From Erythrobacter sp. (lineage in GTDB: Bacteria; Pseudomonadota; Alphaproteobacteria; Sphingomonadales; Sphingomonadaceae): a stretch of DNA of 64,000 bases. The translations under genes were made by a program, and so were the position numbers. Below the pieces are notes generated by a model. The model did not search any database. It was not told the origin of the DNA and saw nothing but the letters and a program-made list of their open reading frames with translations. Shown piece by piece: positions 8,593 through 18,603 of this stretch; position 1 is the first letter of the stretch, and every line of letters starts with the position of its first letter. The stretch covers positions 16,338 to 80,337 of the forward strand of contig JAILWQ010000007.1 of assembly GCA_025698865.1 (NCBI GenBank), read 5' to 3'.

Positions 8593-10985
8593 AGTTCTCG
8601 CTCGAATGGCTGCGCTATTTCCTCGACACCGATGCCTCGGTGCAGGAGATCGCCGGCGCGCTCAACCGCATCGGTCACGAGGTCGAGGGGATCGAGGACC
8701 CGGCCGACAAGCTCGCCGGTTTCCGCGTCGCCAAGGTGCTGATCGCCGCGCCGCATCCCGATGCGGACAAGTTGCAGGTGCTTTCGGTCGACACCGGGGC
8801 CGATATCAATGGGGGCGATCCGCTGACCGTGGTCTGCGGCGCGCCCAATGCGCGTGCCGGAATGAAGGGCGTGCTCGGCCTGCCCGGCGCGGTCGTGCCC
8901 GCCAACGGCATGGAATTGCGAAAGAGCGCGATCCGCGGCGTCGAATCGAACGGCATGATGTGCTCGGTGCGCGAGCTCGAACTCGGCGACGAGCATGACG
9001 GCATCATCGAACTGCCCGAGGATGCGCCGGTCGGCACGGCCTTCGCCGACTACAGCGACGCCTCGCCCGTGTTCGACGTGGCGATCACGCCCAACCGGCC
9101 CGACTGCATGGGCGTGCTTGGCATCGCCCGCGATCTCGCGGCGTCAGGATTGGGGACGCTCAAGCCGTTGACGACCGAGGCGGTCGAGGGCGCGGGCGCC
9201 GCTCCCGATATCCGTATCGAGGACGATCAGGGCTGCCCGGCCTTCTACGCCCGCGTGGTGAGAGGCGTGACCAACAAGGCCAGCCCCGGCTGGATGCAGC
9301 GCCGGTTGAACGCCGCGGGCCAGCGCCCGATCAGCGCGCTGGTCGACTGCACCAACTACCTGATGCTCGCCTTCGGGCGCCCGGCGCATGTCTATGATCT
9401 GGCGAAGCTCTCGGGCGCGCTGGTCGCCCGCAAGGCCAGCGAAGGCGAGACCATCGAGGCGCTGAACGAGAAGGCCTACACGCTCGATTCCACCATGACC
9501 GTGATCGCCGATGAGACGCAGGTCCACGACATCGGCGGCATCATGGGCGGCGAGCATTCGGGCGCGAGCGAAGGCACCACCGACGTGCTGCTCGAAATCG
9601 CCTATTTCGACCCCGAGGCGATCGGGGTGACGGGCCGCAAGCTCGGCATCGCCAGCGATGCGCGCACGCGTTTCGAGCGGGGCGTCGATCCGGCCTTCCT
9701 CGACGAGGGGCTGGCGATCCTGACCGATCTGATCGTCAAGACCTGCGGCGGCACGCCGGGCGCAGTTACCCGCGCGGGCGAACCCCCGGTCGAGCGCAAG
9801 ATCGTCGCCTTCGACCCGGCGCTGACGGAGAGCCTCGGCGGGGTCGAAGTGGCGGACAGCGAGCAGCGCCGCATTCTCGAAGCGCTCGATTTCGAAGTCG
9901 GTGCGGACTGGCAGGTCGCCTGCCCGCCGCGCCGTCACGATATCGAGGGGCCGGCCGATCTGGTCGAGGAAATCGTGCGCATATACGGGCTCGACAAGGT
10001 CGAGAGCGTGCCGCTGCCACGCATGGAAGGGGTGGCGAAGCCGACCGCCTCGCCGCTCCAATTGGCCGAACGCAAGCTGCGCCGCGCCGCGGCGGCGCGC
10101 GGGCTGAACGAGGCAGTGACCTGGAGCTTCCTTCCGGTCGAAGAGGCCGAGCATTTTGCCGACGGCGCCGAGTTGTGGGTGCTCGACAATCCGATCAGTG
10201 AAGACATGAAGGCGATGCGCCCCTCGCTGCTGCCCGGCCTGTTGACCGCGGCCAAGCGCAACGCCGATCGGGGGGCTGACGGTTCGCGCCTCTTCGAGAT
10301 CGGTCGCCGCTATTTCCGGGGATCGAACGGCGCGAGCGACGAGAAGCCGACGCTGGCCGTGGTTCTCGCGGGCCAGAAAACCGCGCGCGGCTGGGCTGAT
10401 GGCAAGGCGCAAGGGTTCGATGCCTACGACGCGAAGGCCGAGGCCATGGCTCTGCTCGAAGCGGCGGGCGCTCCGGTCGACAATCTCATGGTGATGGGTG
10501 ATGTCGGGGCGCAGTTCCATCCGGGCCAGTCCGCGACCTTGCGGCTCGGACCGAAGAACGTGCTCGCCCGCTTCGGCGCGCTGCATCCGGCAACGCTGAA
10601 GGCCTTCGATCTGGGCGGTCCTGCGGTGGCAGTGGAAATCTATCTCGACGCGATCCCGGCGAAGAAGAATGCGAGCTTTGCGCGCCCCGCCTACGCGCCG
10701 CCCGCCTTGCAGGCGATCACTCGCGATTTCGCTTTCCTCGTCCCCGTCGATCTTGCGGCGGGCGATCTGGTGCGTGCGGTGCGCGGTGCGGACAAGCAGG
10801 CGGTGACCGACGCTCGCGTGTTCGACGTGTTCGCGGGGGCGGGCGTGCCCGAGGGCCGCAAGTCCGTCGCGGTCGAAGTCACGCTCCAGCCGGGCGAAAA
10901 GAGCTTCACCGATGCCGAGATCAAAGCGCTGTCGGACAGGATCGTCGCCGCTGCCGCCAAGCAGGGCGCGGAGTTGAGAGGCTGA
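8589..10985 (+). CDS. pheT: Phenylalanine--tRNA ligase beta subunit
   Basis: Product of 798 residues. The start ATG 8589 overlaps the pheS stop and gives the normal N-terminus [13 protein letters not shown]; the frame is open further upstream but inside pheS. Domains in order: N-terminal OB-fold tRNA-binding region (about 40-150, [15 protein letters not shown] and [20 protein letters not shown]), B3/B4 editing domain (about 200-390), B5 domain, catalytic-like core, and the C-terminal ferredoxin-fold anticodon-binding domain (last ~95 residues, [18 protein letters not shown]). It forms the tetramer with PheS in the cytoplasm. Confidence 0.97.
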   Translation: MKFSLEWLRYFLDTDASVQEIAGALNRIGHEVEGIEDPADKLAGFRVAKVLIAAPHPDADKLQVLSVDTGADINGGDPLTVVCGAPNARAGMKGVLGLPGAVVPANGMELRKSAIRGVESNGMMCSVRELELGDEHDGIIELPEDAPVGTAFADYSDASPVFDVAITPNRPDCMGVLGIARDLAASGLGTLKPLTTEAVEGAGAAPDIRIEDDQGCPAFYARVVRGVTNKASPGWMQRRLNAAGQRPISALVDCTNYLMLAFGRPAHVYDLAKLSGALVARKASEGETIEALNEKAYTLDSTMTVIADETQVHDIGGIMGGEHSGASEGTTDVLLEIAYFDPEAIGVTGRKLGIASDARTRFERGVDPAFLDEGLAILTDLIVKTCGGTPGAVTRAGEPPVERKIVAFDPALTESLGGVEVADSEQRRILEALDFEVGADWQVACPPRRHDIEGPADLVEEIVRIYGLDKVESVPLPRMEGVAKPTASPLQLAERKLRRAAAARGLNEAVTWSFLPVEEAEHFADGAELWVLDNPISEDMKAMRPSLLPGLLTAAKRNADRGADGSRLFEIGRRYFRGSNGASDEKPTLAVVLAGQKTARGWADGKAQGFDAYDAKAEAMALLEAAGAPVDNLMVMGDVGAQFHPGQSATLRLGPKNVLARFGALHPATLKAFDLGGPAVAVEIYLDAIPAKKNASFARPAYAPPALQAITRDFAFLVPVDLAAGDLVRAVRGADKQAVTDARVFDVFAGAGVPEGRKSVAVEVTLQPGEKSFTDAEIKALSDRIVAAAAKQGAELRG

Positions 10986-10987
10986 GC

Positions 10988-11734
10988 ATGACCAGAACCG
11001 CATTCGTGACCGGCGCCACCTCCGGCATCGGCGAAGCCACCGTCCGCGCGCTGGTCGCGAGCGGCTGGCGCTGCGTCGCGACCGGGCGCCGCGCAGAGCG
11101 GCTCGACGCGCTGGTCGAGGAACTGGGCGCGGACAAGGTCCACCCGGCGGTGTTCGACGTGCGCGAGGAGGCGGCGATGAATGTCGCCATCGCCGCGTTG
11201 CCGGGCGAATTCGCCGATATCGACCTGCTGGTGAACAATGCCGGCCTCGCGCAGGGGCTGAAACCGGCGCAGGATGCCGACCTTGCCGACTGGCAGACCA
11301 TGATCGACACCAATGTGACGGCCATGGTCCGGCTGACGCGCAAGCTTCTGCCGGGCCTGATCGAGCGCAAGGGCGCGATCATCGCGATCGGTTCTGTCGC
11401 GGGCAGCTACGTCTATCCCGGCGGCAACGTCTATGCCGGGTCCAAGGCCTTTGCCAATCACTTCACGTTGGCTCTGCGCGCCGATCTCCATGGCACCGGC
11501 GTGCGGGTGACCAGCATCGAGCCGGGCATGGTCGAGACCGAATTCACGCTGGTGCGCACGGGCAGCCAGGAAGCCTCGGACGATCTCTATCGTGGGTCCG
11601 ACCCGATGACGGGCGAGGACATCGCCAGGACCATTCGCTGGATCGCCGAACTGCCGCCGCATCTCAACATCAACCGCATCGAACTGATGCCGGTCAGCCA
11701 GGACTTCGCCGGGTTCCGGGTGGCCCGGGACTGA
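10988..11734 (+). CDS. SDR oxidoreductase, YdfG-like
   Basis: Product of 248 residues, beginning two bases after the pheT stop. It has TGATSGIGEATVRAL, NNAGLAQG, the serine in AIGSVAGS and the YAGSKAF active-site Tyr/Lys. SSxAGxxxYPGGNVYxxSKAF and RVTSIEPGMVETEF are the pattern of the YdfG branch (3-hydroxy acid / malonic semialdehyde reductases using NADP), to which the length also fits. The real substrate is not certain. It likely shares the pheST transcript and is followed after four bases by the release factor gene. Confidence 0.85.
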   Translation: MTRTAFVTGATSGIGEATVRALVASGWRCVATGRRAERLDALVEELGADKVHPAVFDVREEAAMNVAIAALPGEFADIDLLVNNAGLAQGLKPAQDADLADWQTMIDTNVTAMVRLTRKLLPGLIERKGAIIAIGSVAGSYVYPGGNVYAGSKAFANHFTLALRADLHGTGVRVTSIEPGMVETEFTLVRTGSQEASDDLYRGSDPMTGEDIARTIRWIAELPPHLNINRIELMPVSQDFAGFRVARD

Positions 11735-11738
11735 TCCA

Positions 11739-13262
11739 ATGACTTCCGAACGCCGCACATTCGCGATCATCTCGCACCCCGACGCGGGCAAGACCACGCT
11801 GACCGAGAAGCTGCTGCTGACCGGCGGCGCGATCCATCTCGCGGGCGAGGTCAAGGCGCGGGGACAGGCCCGCCGTGCCCGTTCGGACTGGATGAAGATC
11901 GAGCAGCAGCGCGGGATTTCGGTCACGTCTAGCGTGATGACCTTCGAGCGCGAGGACATAACCTTCAATCTCCTCGACACGCCGGGGCACGAGGATTTCT
12001 CGGAAGACACCTACCGCACGCTGACCGCGGTCGATTCGGCGATCATGGTGATCGACGCGGCCAAGGGCATCGAGCCGCAGACGCGCAAGCTGTTCGAGGT
12101 CTGCCGCCTGCGCAGCGTGCCGATCATCACCTTCGTCAACAAGGTCGACCGCGAGGGGCGGCCGGTCTTCGAACTGCTCGACGAGATCGCCGACATGCTG
12201 GCATTGGACGTGAGCCCGCAGGCGTATCCGGTGGGCATGGGCGGCGAGTTCGAGGGCGTGCTCGACTTCGCCAGCGGCTGCGTCGCGCGGCCGGAGGGGC
12301 CATCGAAGGAGTTCAACGGCAAGCGCGACTGCGACCCCGCCATCCCCGACCGCTTCGCCGAGGAGATCGAGCTTGCGCGGATCGGCTATCCCGAATTCGA
12401 CCTCGAGGCCTATCGCAACGGCGACCTGACGCCGGTCTATTTCGGATCGGCGCTGAAGAGCTTCGGCGTCACCGAGCTGATCGAGGCGATCGCGAAATAC
12501 GCGCCGCCGCCGCGCCCGCAACCGGCGGGGGAGGATACGGTCGGCCCCGATCACGACGAGGTCACCGGCTTCATCTTCAAGGTCCAGGCGAACATGGACC
12601 CCAACCACCGCGACCGCATCGCCTTCATGCGGCAGGTGTCGGGCACGTTCAAACGTGGCATGAAGCTGACCCCCAGCGGACTTGGCAAGCCGATCGCGAT
12701 CCATTCGCCGATCCTGTTTTTCGCGCAGGACCGCGAGCTCGCCGACACCGCCCATCCCGGCGACATCATCGGCATTCCCAATCACGGCACGCTGCGCGTG
12801 GGCGATACGCTTTCCGAAAAGAACGAATTGCGCTTCACCGGCCTGCCCAATTTCGCACCGGAGATCCTGCGCCGCGTCCAGCTCGCCGATCCGACCAAGA
12901 CCAAGCAGCTGCGCAAGGCGCTCGACGACCTGTCCGAAGAGGGTGTGATTCAGGTCTTCTATCCCGAGATCGGCGCGCAGTGGATCATCGGCGTGGTTGG
13001 CCAGCTCCAGCTCGAAGTGCTCGTCGCCCGGCTCGATGCCGAATACAAGGTGAAGGCCCATCTCGAAGCCTCGCCCTTCGCCACCGCCCGCTGGATCAAG
13101 GGCGACGAGAAGGCGGTGGAGGAATTCGAGAAGTTCAACCGCGCCAATCTGGCCAAGGACCGGGACGGGGACACCGTGTTCATGGCCAAGAGCCCGTGGG
13201 ACGTGAACTACCAGCAGGAAAAGAATCCGGACCTCACCTTCTCCTCGACCAAGGAGCGCTAG
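11739..13262 (+). CDS. prfC: Peptide chain release factor 3
   Basis: Product of 507 residues, a translational GTPase that removes RF1/RF2 from the ribosome after termination. The GTPase domain shows P-loop HPDAGKTTLTEKLL, switch II DTPGHEDFSEDTYR and NKVDREGRP. The domain after it carries the RF3 features GHVFKV-like GFIFKVQANMDPNHRDRIAFMR and the C-terminal IGAQWIIGVVGQLQLEVL. This distinguishes it from EF-G (too short, no domain IV). Length is slightly below the E. coli protein (529). It starts four bases after the YdfG-like SDR. Confidence 0.95.
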   Translation: MTSERRTFAIISHPDAGKTTLTEKLLLTGGAIHLAGEVKARGQARRARSDWMKIEQQRGISVTSSVMTFEREDITFNLLDTPGHEDFSEDTYRTLTAVDSAIMVIDAAKGIEPQTRKLFEVCRLRSVPIITFVNKVDREGRPVFELLDEIADMLALDVSPQAYPVGMGGEFEGVLDFASGCVARPEGPSKEFNGKRDCDPAIPDRFAEEIELARIGYPEFDLEAYRNGDLTPVYFGSALKSFGVTELIEAIAKYAPPPRPQPAGEDTVGPDHDEVTGFIFKVQANMDPNHRDRIAFMRQVSGTFKRGMKLTPSGLGKPIAIHSPILFFAQDRELADTAHPGDIIGIPNHGTLRVGDTLSEKNELRFTGLPNFAPEILRRVQLADPTKTKQLRKALDDLSEEGVIQVFYPEIGAQWIIGVVGQLQLEVLVARLDAEYKVKAHLEASPFATARWIKGDEKAVEEFEKFNRANLAKDRDGDTVFMAKSPWDVNYQQEKNPDLTFSSTKER

Positions 13263-13298
13263 CTTGCGGCCCGCGCCGCGCCGCGCCATGGAAGGGGC

Positions 13299-14180
13299 AT
13301 GAGCGGCGTTATCTCCGGTCCCGGACCGACCAAGCAGACCTTCATCTCGCAGCGGTTGCGGCTGAACTATCTCGACTGGGGCAACCCGGACGCACCGACG
13401 CTGGTGCTGGTCCATGGCGGCCGCGACCATGCGCGCAGCTGGGACTGGGTGGCGCAGCAGCTGCGCGAGGACTGGCACGTCATCGCCTTCGACCACCGCG
13501 GCCACGGCGATTCGGACTGGGTCAGCGACGGCAATTACCAGGTTGCCGACATGGTCTATGATCTGGCGCAGCTGATCCACCAGCAGGGCGAAACGCCGGT
13601 GACGATCGTCAGCCATTCCATGGGCGGAAACGTCGCCCTGCGCTACGCCGGGACCTTTCCCGACACGGTTCGCAAGATCGTCGCGATCGAGGGGCTGGGG
13701 CCGAGCCCCAAGCGGCAGGCCGAGATGCGCGCCGATCCCTATCCGCAGCGCATGGCCGAATGGATCGGCAAGAAGCGCGCGGCCTCCGCGCGGTCCCCGC
13801 GCAAGTATGACAGCATCGAAGCCGCCTTCGCCCGCATGATCGAGGAGAATTCCTACCTCACCGAAGCGCAGGCCCGGCACCTGACCCTGCACGGGGTCAA
13901 CCGCAACGAAGACGGGACCTACAGCTGGAAGTTCGACCCCCATCTCAATGTCTGGATGGTCGAGGATGTCGCCGACGAGTTCGTCCACCAGACCTGGGCC
14001 GCGATCACGGCGCCGACCCTGCTGCTTTACGGCAAGGACAGCTGGGCCTCCAATCCGCAGGGCGACGGGCGGCTGGAGCAGTTCGCCAATGCCGAGGTGG
14101 TCGAGTTCGAGAATGCCGGACACTGGCTCCACCACGACCAGTTCGACCGGTTCATGGCCACCCTGCGCGACTTCCTCTGA
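13299..14180 (+). CDS. Alpha/beta hydrolase
   Basis: Product of 293 residues with an alpha/beta hydrolase fold. Visible are the oxyanion-hole region LVLVHGGRDHARSWDWVAQQL, the nucleophile elbow SHSMGGN near residue 107, the AFDHRGHGDSD strand-turn and the late histidine in NAGHWLHHDQFDRF. A cap region lies roughly between residues 135 and 215. It resembles esterases and hydrolases of the MhpC-like group; substrate unknown. No signal peptide, so it should be cytoplasmic. The next gene starts 20 bases downstream. Confidence 0.85.
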   Translation: MSGVISGPGPTKQTFISQRLRLNYLDWGNPDAPTLVLVHGGRDHARSWDWVAQQLREDWHVIAFDHRGHGDSDWVSDGNYQVADMVYDLAQLIHQQGETPVTIVSHSMGGNVALRYAGTFPDTVRKIVAIEGLGPSPKRQAEMRADPYPQRMAEWIGKKRAASARSPRKYDSIEAAFARMIEENSYLTEAQARHLTLHGVNRNEDGTYSWKFDPHLNVWMVEDVADEFVHQTWAAITAPTLLLYGKDSWASNPQGDGRLEQFANAEVVEFENAGHWLHHDQFDRFMATLRDFL

Positions 14181-14200
14181 TCGCTGCGCGGGACCGCCCG

Positions 14201-14902
14201 ATGAAGATCCGATTCGCCAGCTACAACATTCACAAGGCCGTCGGCATGGACCGGCGGCGGGATCCGGAACGGATCATGACGGTGCTGCGCGAGCTCGATG
14301 CCGACGTCATCGCCTTGCAGGAGGCCGACATGCGCTTCGGCGAGCGGGCGAGCGTACTGTCGCGCGCGCTGATCGACGATTTTCCCTGGCGTGTCGTACC
14401 GGTGGCCAAGCGCGCGCGCTCGATCGGCTGGCACGGCAATGCCCTGCTGGTCCGGCGCGGCATGGAAATCGGCGAAAGCCACGCGATCGACCTTCCCACG
14501 CTGGAGCCGCGCGGGGCCGTGTGCGGATCGCTGACCACGGACGGCATGGCCTTCCACGCGATCGGCACGCATCTCGATCTGTCCGGCCTGCGCCGCCGCG
14601 ACCAGGTCCGCGCACTCCTGCGCTTCGCCGACGAGAGCTGCCGCGAGGCGCCGACCGTCATCATGGGCGATTTCAACCAATGGGGCCGGACGACCGGCGC
14701 CATGCGCGAATTCTCGGGCGACTGGCAGCTCATCACGCCCGGGCGCAGCTATCCCAGCCGGGCGCCGGTGGCGATCCTCGACCGGATCGTCGCCTGCGGG
14801 CGATGGAAACAGATTGGCAGCGGGGTTCATCGCTCCCCGCTGTCGACTGTGGCCTCCGACCACCTCCCCGTCTTTGCCGATCTCGAGATGATCAAAAAGT
14901 AA
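14201..14902 (+). CDS. Endonuclease/exonuclease/phosphatase family protein
   Basis: Product of 233 residues of the EEP superfamily (DNase I / AP endonuclease / phosphodiesterase fold). The catalytic set is visible: SYNIHKAVG with the Asn, ALQEAD with the metal-binding Glu near residue 46, GTHLDLSGLRRRDQ, MGDFNQW and the terminal SDHLPVFADLE with Asp-His. This spacing is typical of the small bacterial members annotated as EEP hydrolases, whose substrates are usually phosphodiesters (lipids or nucleic acid). There is no signal peptide. Downstream lies the sigma-54 promoter of glnK. Confidence 0.85.
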   Translation: MKIRFASYNIHKAVGMDRRRDPERIMTVLRELDADVIALQEADMRFGERASVLSRALIDDFPWRVVPVAKRARSIGWHGNALLVRRGMEIGESHAIDLPTLEPRGAVCGSLTTDGMAFHAIGTHLDLSGLRRRDQVRALLRFADESCREAPTVIMGDFNQWGRTTGAMREFSGDWQLITPGRSYPSRAPVAILDRIVACGRWKQIGSGVHRSPLSTVASDHLPVFADLEMIKK

Positions 14903-14976
14903 CCACGCGTCCAATTTTTAATCATTGAGATTGCTTCCTTACACTGAATAGCACGATATTGCGCCGCAGCGTGTTT

Positions 14977-14992
14977 TGGCACGCCTTTTGCT
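14977..14992 (+). promoter_or_regulatory. Sigma-54 (RpoN) promoter for glnK-amtB
   Basis: The sequence tggcacgccttttgct matches the -24/-12 consensus TGGCAC-N5-TTGCT exactly, with correct spacing. It lies 56 bases before the glnK start. RpoN/NtrC control of glnK-amtB under nitrogen limitation is established for many proteobacteria; an NtrC site could lie in the AT-rich stretch 14905-14970 but no clear palindrome was found. Confidence 0.88.
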
Positions 14993-15047
14993 GCACTGGC
15001 GAATGCCGGGACGGGACCCTGGCATGGGCAGCGAGGGGCGAGGCCAC

Positions 15048-15386
15048 ATGAAATACATCATCGCCGTTATAAAGCCGTTCAAGCTCGACGAGGTGCGCGA
15101 GGCGCTGGGGAGCGTCGGCGTCGCCGGCATGACCGTGTCGGAGGTCAAGGGCTTCGGGCGGCAGAAGGGGCAGACCGAGATTTATCGCGGTGCCGAATAT
15201 TCGACCAACATGCTGCCCAAGGTGAAGCTGGAGATCGCCGTCAGCGACGATCTCGCCGCCAAGGTGGTCGAGACGATCCAGCAGACCGGAAGCACCGAGG
15301 CGATCGGGGACGGCAAGATCTTCGTGCTCGATCTGGTGGAGGCAACGCGCATCCGCACCGGCGAAACCGGCGACACGGCACTATGA
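15048..15386 (+). CDS. glnK: P-II nitrogen regulatory protein
   Basis: Product of 112 residues, the exact family length. P-II proteins sense 2-oxoglutarate and ATP/ADP and, in the GlnK role, plug the AmtB ammonium channel. Tyr51, the uridylylation site, is in the T-loop EIYRGAEYSTN; the GSTEAIGDGKIFVLDL B/C-loop signature is near residues 82-97. Start ATG 15048 fits the universal MKYIIAVIKPFKLDEV beginning; the frame is open from 14976 but upstream of it is promoter. Its stop overlaps amtB by four bases, so the pair is co-translated and under the sigma-54 promoter. Confidence 0.96.
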   Translation: MKYIIAVIKPFKLDEVREALGSVGVAGMTVSEVKGFGRQKGQTEIYRGAEYSTNMLPKVKLEIAVSDDLAAKVVETIQQTGSTEAIGDGKIFVLDLVEATRIRTGETGDTAL

Positions 15387-16780
15387 CGGGGGGCATCGAC
15401 ATGAACAGCAGAGTTTTCCGCCGTGCGATCGCGCTCGGCACCACGCTGGTGGCAGGCGCATCCGCCAGCCTCGCCATAGCGCAGGAAGCGGCGCAGGCGA
15501 CGACCGCGGAAGGCTCGCCGATCGCGGCCGCCACGGCCGAAGTCGCCGCCGCCGTGCCCAATCCGGGCAACAACGCCTGGATGATGACGGCGACGGTGCT
15601 TGTCCTGCTGATGATCCTGCCTGGCCTTGCCCTGTTCTATGGCGGTCTCACGCGATCCAAGAACATGCTCTCGACCATCAGTCAGGTCGGCGGAGCAGCC
15701 TGCCTCGCCATGCTGATCTGGGTGATGTGGGGCTATGGCACGGCCTTCGGGCCGGAAGGCAACGCCTTCTTCGCCTGGGGCAATTATTTCCTGAGCTCGG
15801 TCACGCCCGAAACCACGGCGGCGACCTTCTCCGACGAGGTTATCAGCGAATACGTCTTCGTCAGCTTCCAGATGACCTTCGCCGCGATCACCGCCGCGCT
15901 GGTGCTCGGCGCGACGGTGGAGCGGCTGAAGTTCTCCGCCGCGATGCTGTTCACCGCGATCTGGCTGACGATCGTCTATTTCCCCATCGCCCACATGGTC
16001 TGGGCGGGCGGCGGCCTGCTGTTCGAGATGGGCGCGCTCGACTTTGCCGGCGGAACGGTGGTGCATATCAATGCCGGTGTCTCGGCGCTGGTGCTGGCGA
16101 TGTTCCTCGGCAAGCGGCGGGGCTATCCGGCCGAACCGATGCCGCCCCACAGCCTGACGCTGACGCTGGTGGGCGCTGGCCTCCTCTGGGTGGGCTGGTT
16201 CGGCTTCAACGCGGGCAGCGAGCTCGAGGCGGACGGAATCGCGGGGCTCGCGATGATCAACACATTCGTCGCCACGGCGGCAGGCGCACTCGCCTGGATG
16301 CTGATGGAGCGCTTCGCGGGCCACAAGGGTTCGGCGCTGGGCTTCGCCTCGGGCCTGATCGCCGGCCTCGTCGCGGTGACGCCGGCGGCGGGCAACAGCG
16401 GACCCTTCGGCGCGATCGTGCTGGGGATCGTCGCTTCGGTCATCGCCTATTTCGCCGTCGCGAAGATCAAGGGCCGGCTTGGCTATGATGACGCGCTCGA
16501 CGTGTTCGGCATTCACGGTGTCGCGGGCATCGTCGGCGCGATCGGGACGGGCATCGTCTATTCCCCCGCGCTGGGCGGGCCGGGCGATGCGGCGGAATAC
16601 GCCATGGGGGCGCAGGTCACCACGCAGATCGTCGCGGTCGCCGTGGCGGTCGTCTGGGCGGCCGTCGGCACTGTCATCGCCGCTCTTCTGGTGCGGCTCC
16701 TCACCGGCCTCCGGGTCTCCGAAGAGGTCGAGCGCGAAGGCCTCGACATCGGCGAGCACGGGGAGCGCGCCTACAACTGA
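15383..16780 (+). CDS. amtB: Ammonium transporter
   Basis: Product of 465 residues. An N-terminal signal peptide (ALGTTLVAGASASLAIAQ) is followed by about eleven membrane segments of the Amt/Rh channel family. Recognisable blocks are NPGNNAWMMTATVLVLLMILPGLALFYGGL, the GGTVVHINAG and VGWFGFNAGS pore helices with the conserved histidines, and DVFGIHGVAGIVGAIGTG. It moves ammonium across the inner membrane and is gated by GlnK. ATG 15383 overlaps glnK; ATG 15401 (MNSRVF) is an alternative start that leaves the signal peptide intact. A strong terminator follows. Confidence 0.95.
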   Translation: MTGGIDMNSRVFRRAIALGTTLVAGASASLAIAQEAAQATTAEGSPIAAATAEVAAAVPNPGNNAWMMTATVLVLLMILPGLALFYGGLTRSKNMLSTISQVGGAACLAMLIWVMWGYGTAFGPEGNAFFAWGNYFLSSVTPETTAATFSDEVISEYVFVSFQMTFAAITAALVLGATVERLKFSAAMLFTAIWLTIVYFPIAHMVWAGGGLLFEMGALDFAGGTVVHINAGVSALVLAMFLGKRRGYPAEPMPPHSLTLTLVGAGLLWVGWFGFNAGSELEADGIAGLAMINTFVATAAGALAWMLMERFAGHKGSALGFASGLIAGLVAVTPAAGNSGPFGAIVLGIVASVIAYFAVAKIKGRLGYDDALDVFGIHGVAGIVGAIGTGIVYSPALGGPGDAAEYAMGAQVTTQIVAVAVAVVWAAVGTVIAALLVRLLTGLRVSEEVEREGLDIGEHGERAYN

Positions 16781-16877
16781 CTTCAAACGGATTACCGAAT
16801 TGGCGGGATCGGGGGCCTCTCTCTCCTCTCCACTCTCGACCCGCCAATCCATGTTCCTCCTGCGAACATGCCTTTAC

Positions 16878-16908
16878 GGGCCGGAGCTCACGCTCCGGCC
16901 CTTTTTTT
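16878..16908 (+). terminator. Rho-independent terminator after amtB
   Basis: Perfect 10-bp stem 16878-16887 / 16892-16901 (gggccggagc) with a four-base loop and seven T residues at 16902-16908. It lies about 100 bases beyond the amtB stop and ends the glnK-amtB transcript. The rest of 16781-16993 shows nothing coding. Confidence 0.95.
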
Positions 16909-16993
16909 GTCTTCCTCGCGGGCTGTTCCTCCCTTTGATCGGGCCGCTGCGGGCGAACGGTCGCCCTCTGGCTGCCGCGACCAGGGTTCGATG

Positions 16994-18580
16994 TCAGGCG
17001 GCCAGCGCCCCGCCGACGAAATCGGCGCAGCGTTCGCCGATCATGATGCTCGGCGCGTTGGTGTTGCCCGAGACGAGGCGCGGCATCACGCTGGCATCGG
17101 CAACCCACAGCCCCTCGACCCCGCGCGCTTTCAGCCGCGGATCGACCACGCTGTCCGCATCATCACCCATGCGGCAGGTGCCGACCGGGTGATAGACGGT
17201 GTCCGCCCGTTTGCGGATCAGTGCGTCGAGCGCCGCATCGTCGTGAAGGTCGACGGGATGGCGATCCTGCGGCGCATAGACCTGCATCGGCAGTGCATCG
17301 ACGATCCGGTGTGACAGCCGCACTCCGCGCCGCAGCACCTCCATGTCGCGATCGTCGGCAAGGAAGTTCGGATCGATCAGCGGCGCACTCGCAGCGTCGC
17401 GATCGGCGAGCCGCACCGTGCCCCGGCTCTCCGGCCTGAGCACGCAGGCGTGGAGCGAGAAGCCGTGCCCTTTCACCTTGGTCCGCCCGTGATCCTCCAG
17501 CATCGCCGGGACGAAATGCCATTGCACGTCGGGCGCTGGCGCATCGTCCATCACGGACCAGAACCCGCCCGCCTCGGCATAGGGCGTGGTCATGATCCCC
17601 GTCCCGCGCCGCCGGTGCTCGAGGATCGCTCTGGCTACTCGCATCGTCCCCGCAAGGGAATCGCCGAAGAAGTCGCGGCTGCTGCTCTCCCAGCTCGAGA
17701 CGTAGTCGATATGGTCCTGCAGATCGCTGCCGACCGCCGCCCGGTCCGCCTTCACCGCGATGCCGTGTTCGGCCAGATGGTCGCCCGGCCCGATGCCGGA
17801 CAGCATCAGGATCTGCGGCGAATTGAACGCGCCCGCCGAAAGCACCACGCCGCCCCGCGCACGCACCGTCCGCTCGTGCCCGCCGACCGAATAAGTCACA
17901 CCGCTGGCGCGCCCTTCCTCGATCTCGATCCGCTGGACGGTGACGCCGATGCGGGTGTCGAGATTGCGCGACCGGCGCAGCGGCTCGACATAGGCGCGCG
18001 AGGCGGACCATCGCTGCCCGTCCTTCTGCGTGACCTGGAAGATGCCGAAGCCCGCCTGCTGCGCGCCGTTGAAATCGCGGTTTCGCGGCAATTGCAGCTG
18101 CGCGGCCGCTTCCACGAAGGCAAGGCTGCCGGGATTGCAATATCGCTGGTCCGAGACGGCCAGCGGTCCGTCGCCGCCGTGATATTCGTCGGCGCCGCGC
18201 TCGTTGCCTTCGGCGCGCTTGAAATAGGGCAGCACGTCCTCGTAGCTCCAGCCGGTGCAGCCGAGCCGCGCCCAGTTGTCGTAGTCCCAGGAATTCCCGC
18301 GAATGTAGATCATCGCATTGATGGCCGAGGACCCGCCGAGCCCGCGCCCGCGCGGCTGGTAGCCGGTGCGGCCGTTCAGCCCCTTCTGCGGCACGGTTTC
18401 GTAGCGATAGTTCATCTTCTCGTTGACGAAGGCGAGCATTCCGGGCGTCTTCACCTTGAAGGTGTCGTTGCGCCCGCCCGCCTCCAGCAGGCAGACGCTG
18501 CGCCCCCGCTCGGCTAGCCGTCCCGTCACCGCGCAACCCGCGCTGCCCCCGCCGATCACGACGACGTCGAATTCATCCAT
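16994..18580 (-). CDS. GMC-family FAD-dependent oxidoreductase
   Basis: Product of 528 residues of the glucose-methanol-choline oxidoreductase family. FAD binding is seen at VVIGGGSAGCAVTGRLAE near residue 7 and in GRGLGGSSAINAMIYIRGN near residue 79, with the second signature GVVLSAGAFNSPQILMLSGIGP. The active-site His is in YHPVGTCRMG and the C-terminal Asn in SGNTNAPSIMIGERCADFV. The pattern is nearest to choline dehydrogenase / long-chain alcohol dehydrogenase-like members; the substrate alcohol is unknown. It lies 24 bases downstream of the sterol desaturase-like gene and may share its transcript. Confidence 0.9.
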   Translation of the reverse strand: MDEFDVVVIGGGSAGCAVTGRLAERGRSVCLLEAGGRNDTFKVKTPGMLAFVNEKMNYRYETVPQKGLNGRTGYQPRGRGLGGSSAINAMIYIRGNSWDYDNWARLGCTGWSYEDVLPYFKRAEGNERGADEYHGGDGPLAVSDQRYCNPGSLAFVEAAAQLQLPRNRDFNGAQQAGFGIFQVTQKDGQRWSASRAYVEPLRRSRNLDTRIGVTVQRIEIEEGRASGVTYSVGGHERTVRARGGVVLSAGAFNSPQILMLSGIGPGDHLAEHGIAVKADRAAVGSDLQDHIDYVSSWESSSRDFFGDSLAGTMRVARAILEHRRRGTGIMTTPYAEAGGFWSVMDDAPAPDVQWHFVPAMLEDHGRTKVKGHGFSLHACVLRPESRGTVRLADRDAASAPLIDPNFLADDRDMEVLRRGVRLSHRIVDALPMQVYAPQDRHPVDLHDDAALDALIRKRADTVYHPVGTCRMGDDADSVVDPRLKARGVEGLWVADASVMPRLVSGNTNAPSIMIGERCADFVGGALAA

Positions 18581-18603
18581 GTCCTCTCCTCCTGAGGACG
18601 AGG

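Noticed and set aside
14943..14976. Possible NtrC binding site upstream of the sigma-54 promoter
   Set aside because: Only a half site (gcacgatattgcgc) is visible; no full TGCAC-N-GTGCA type palindrome.
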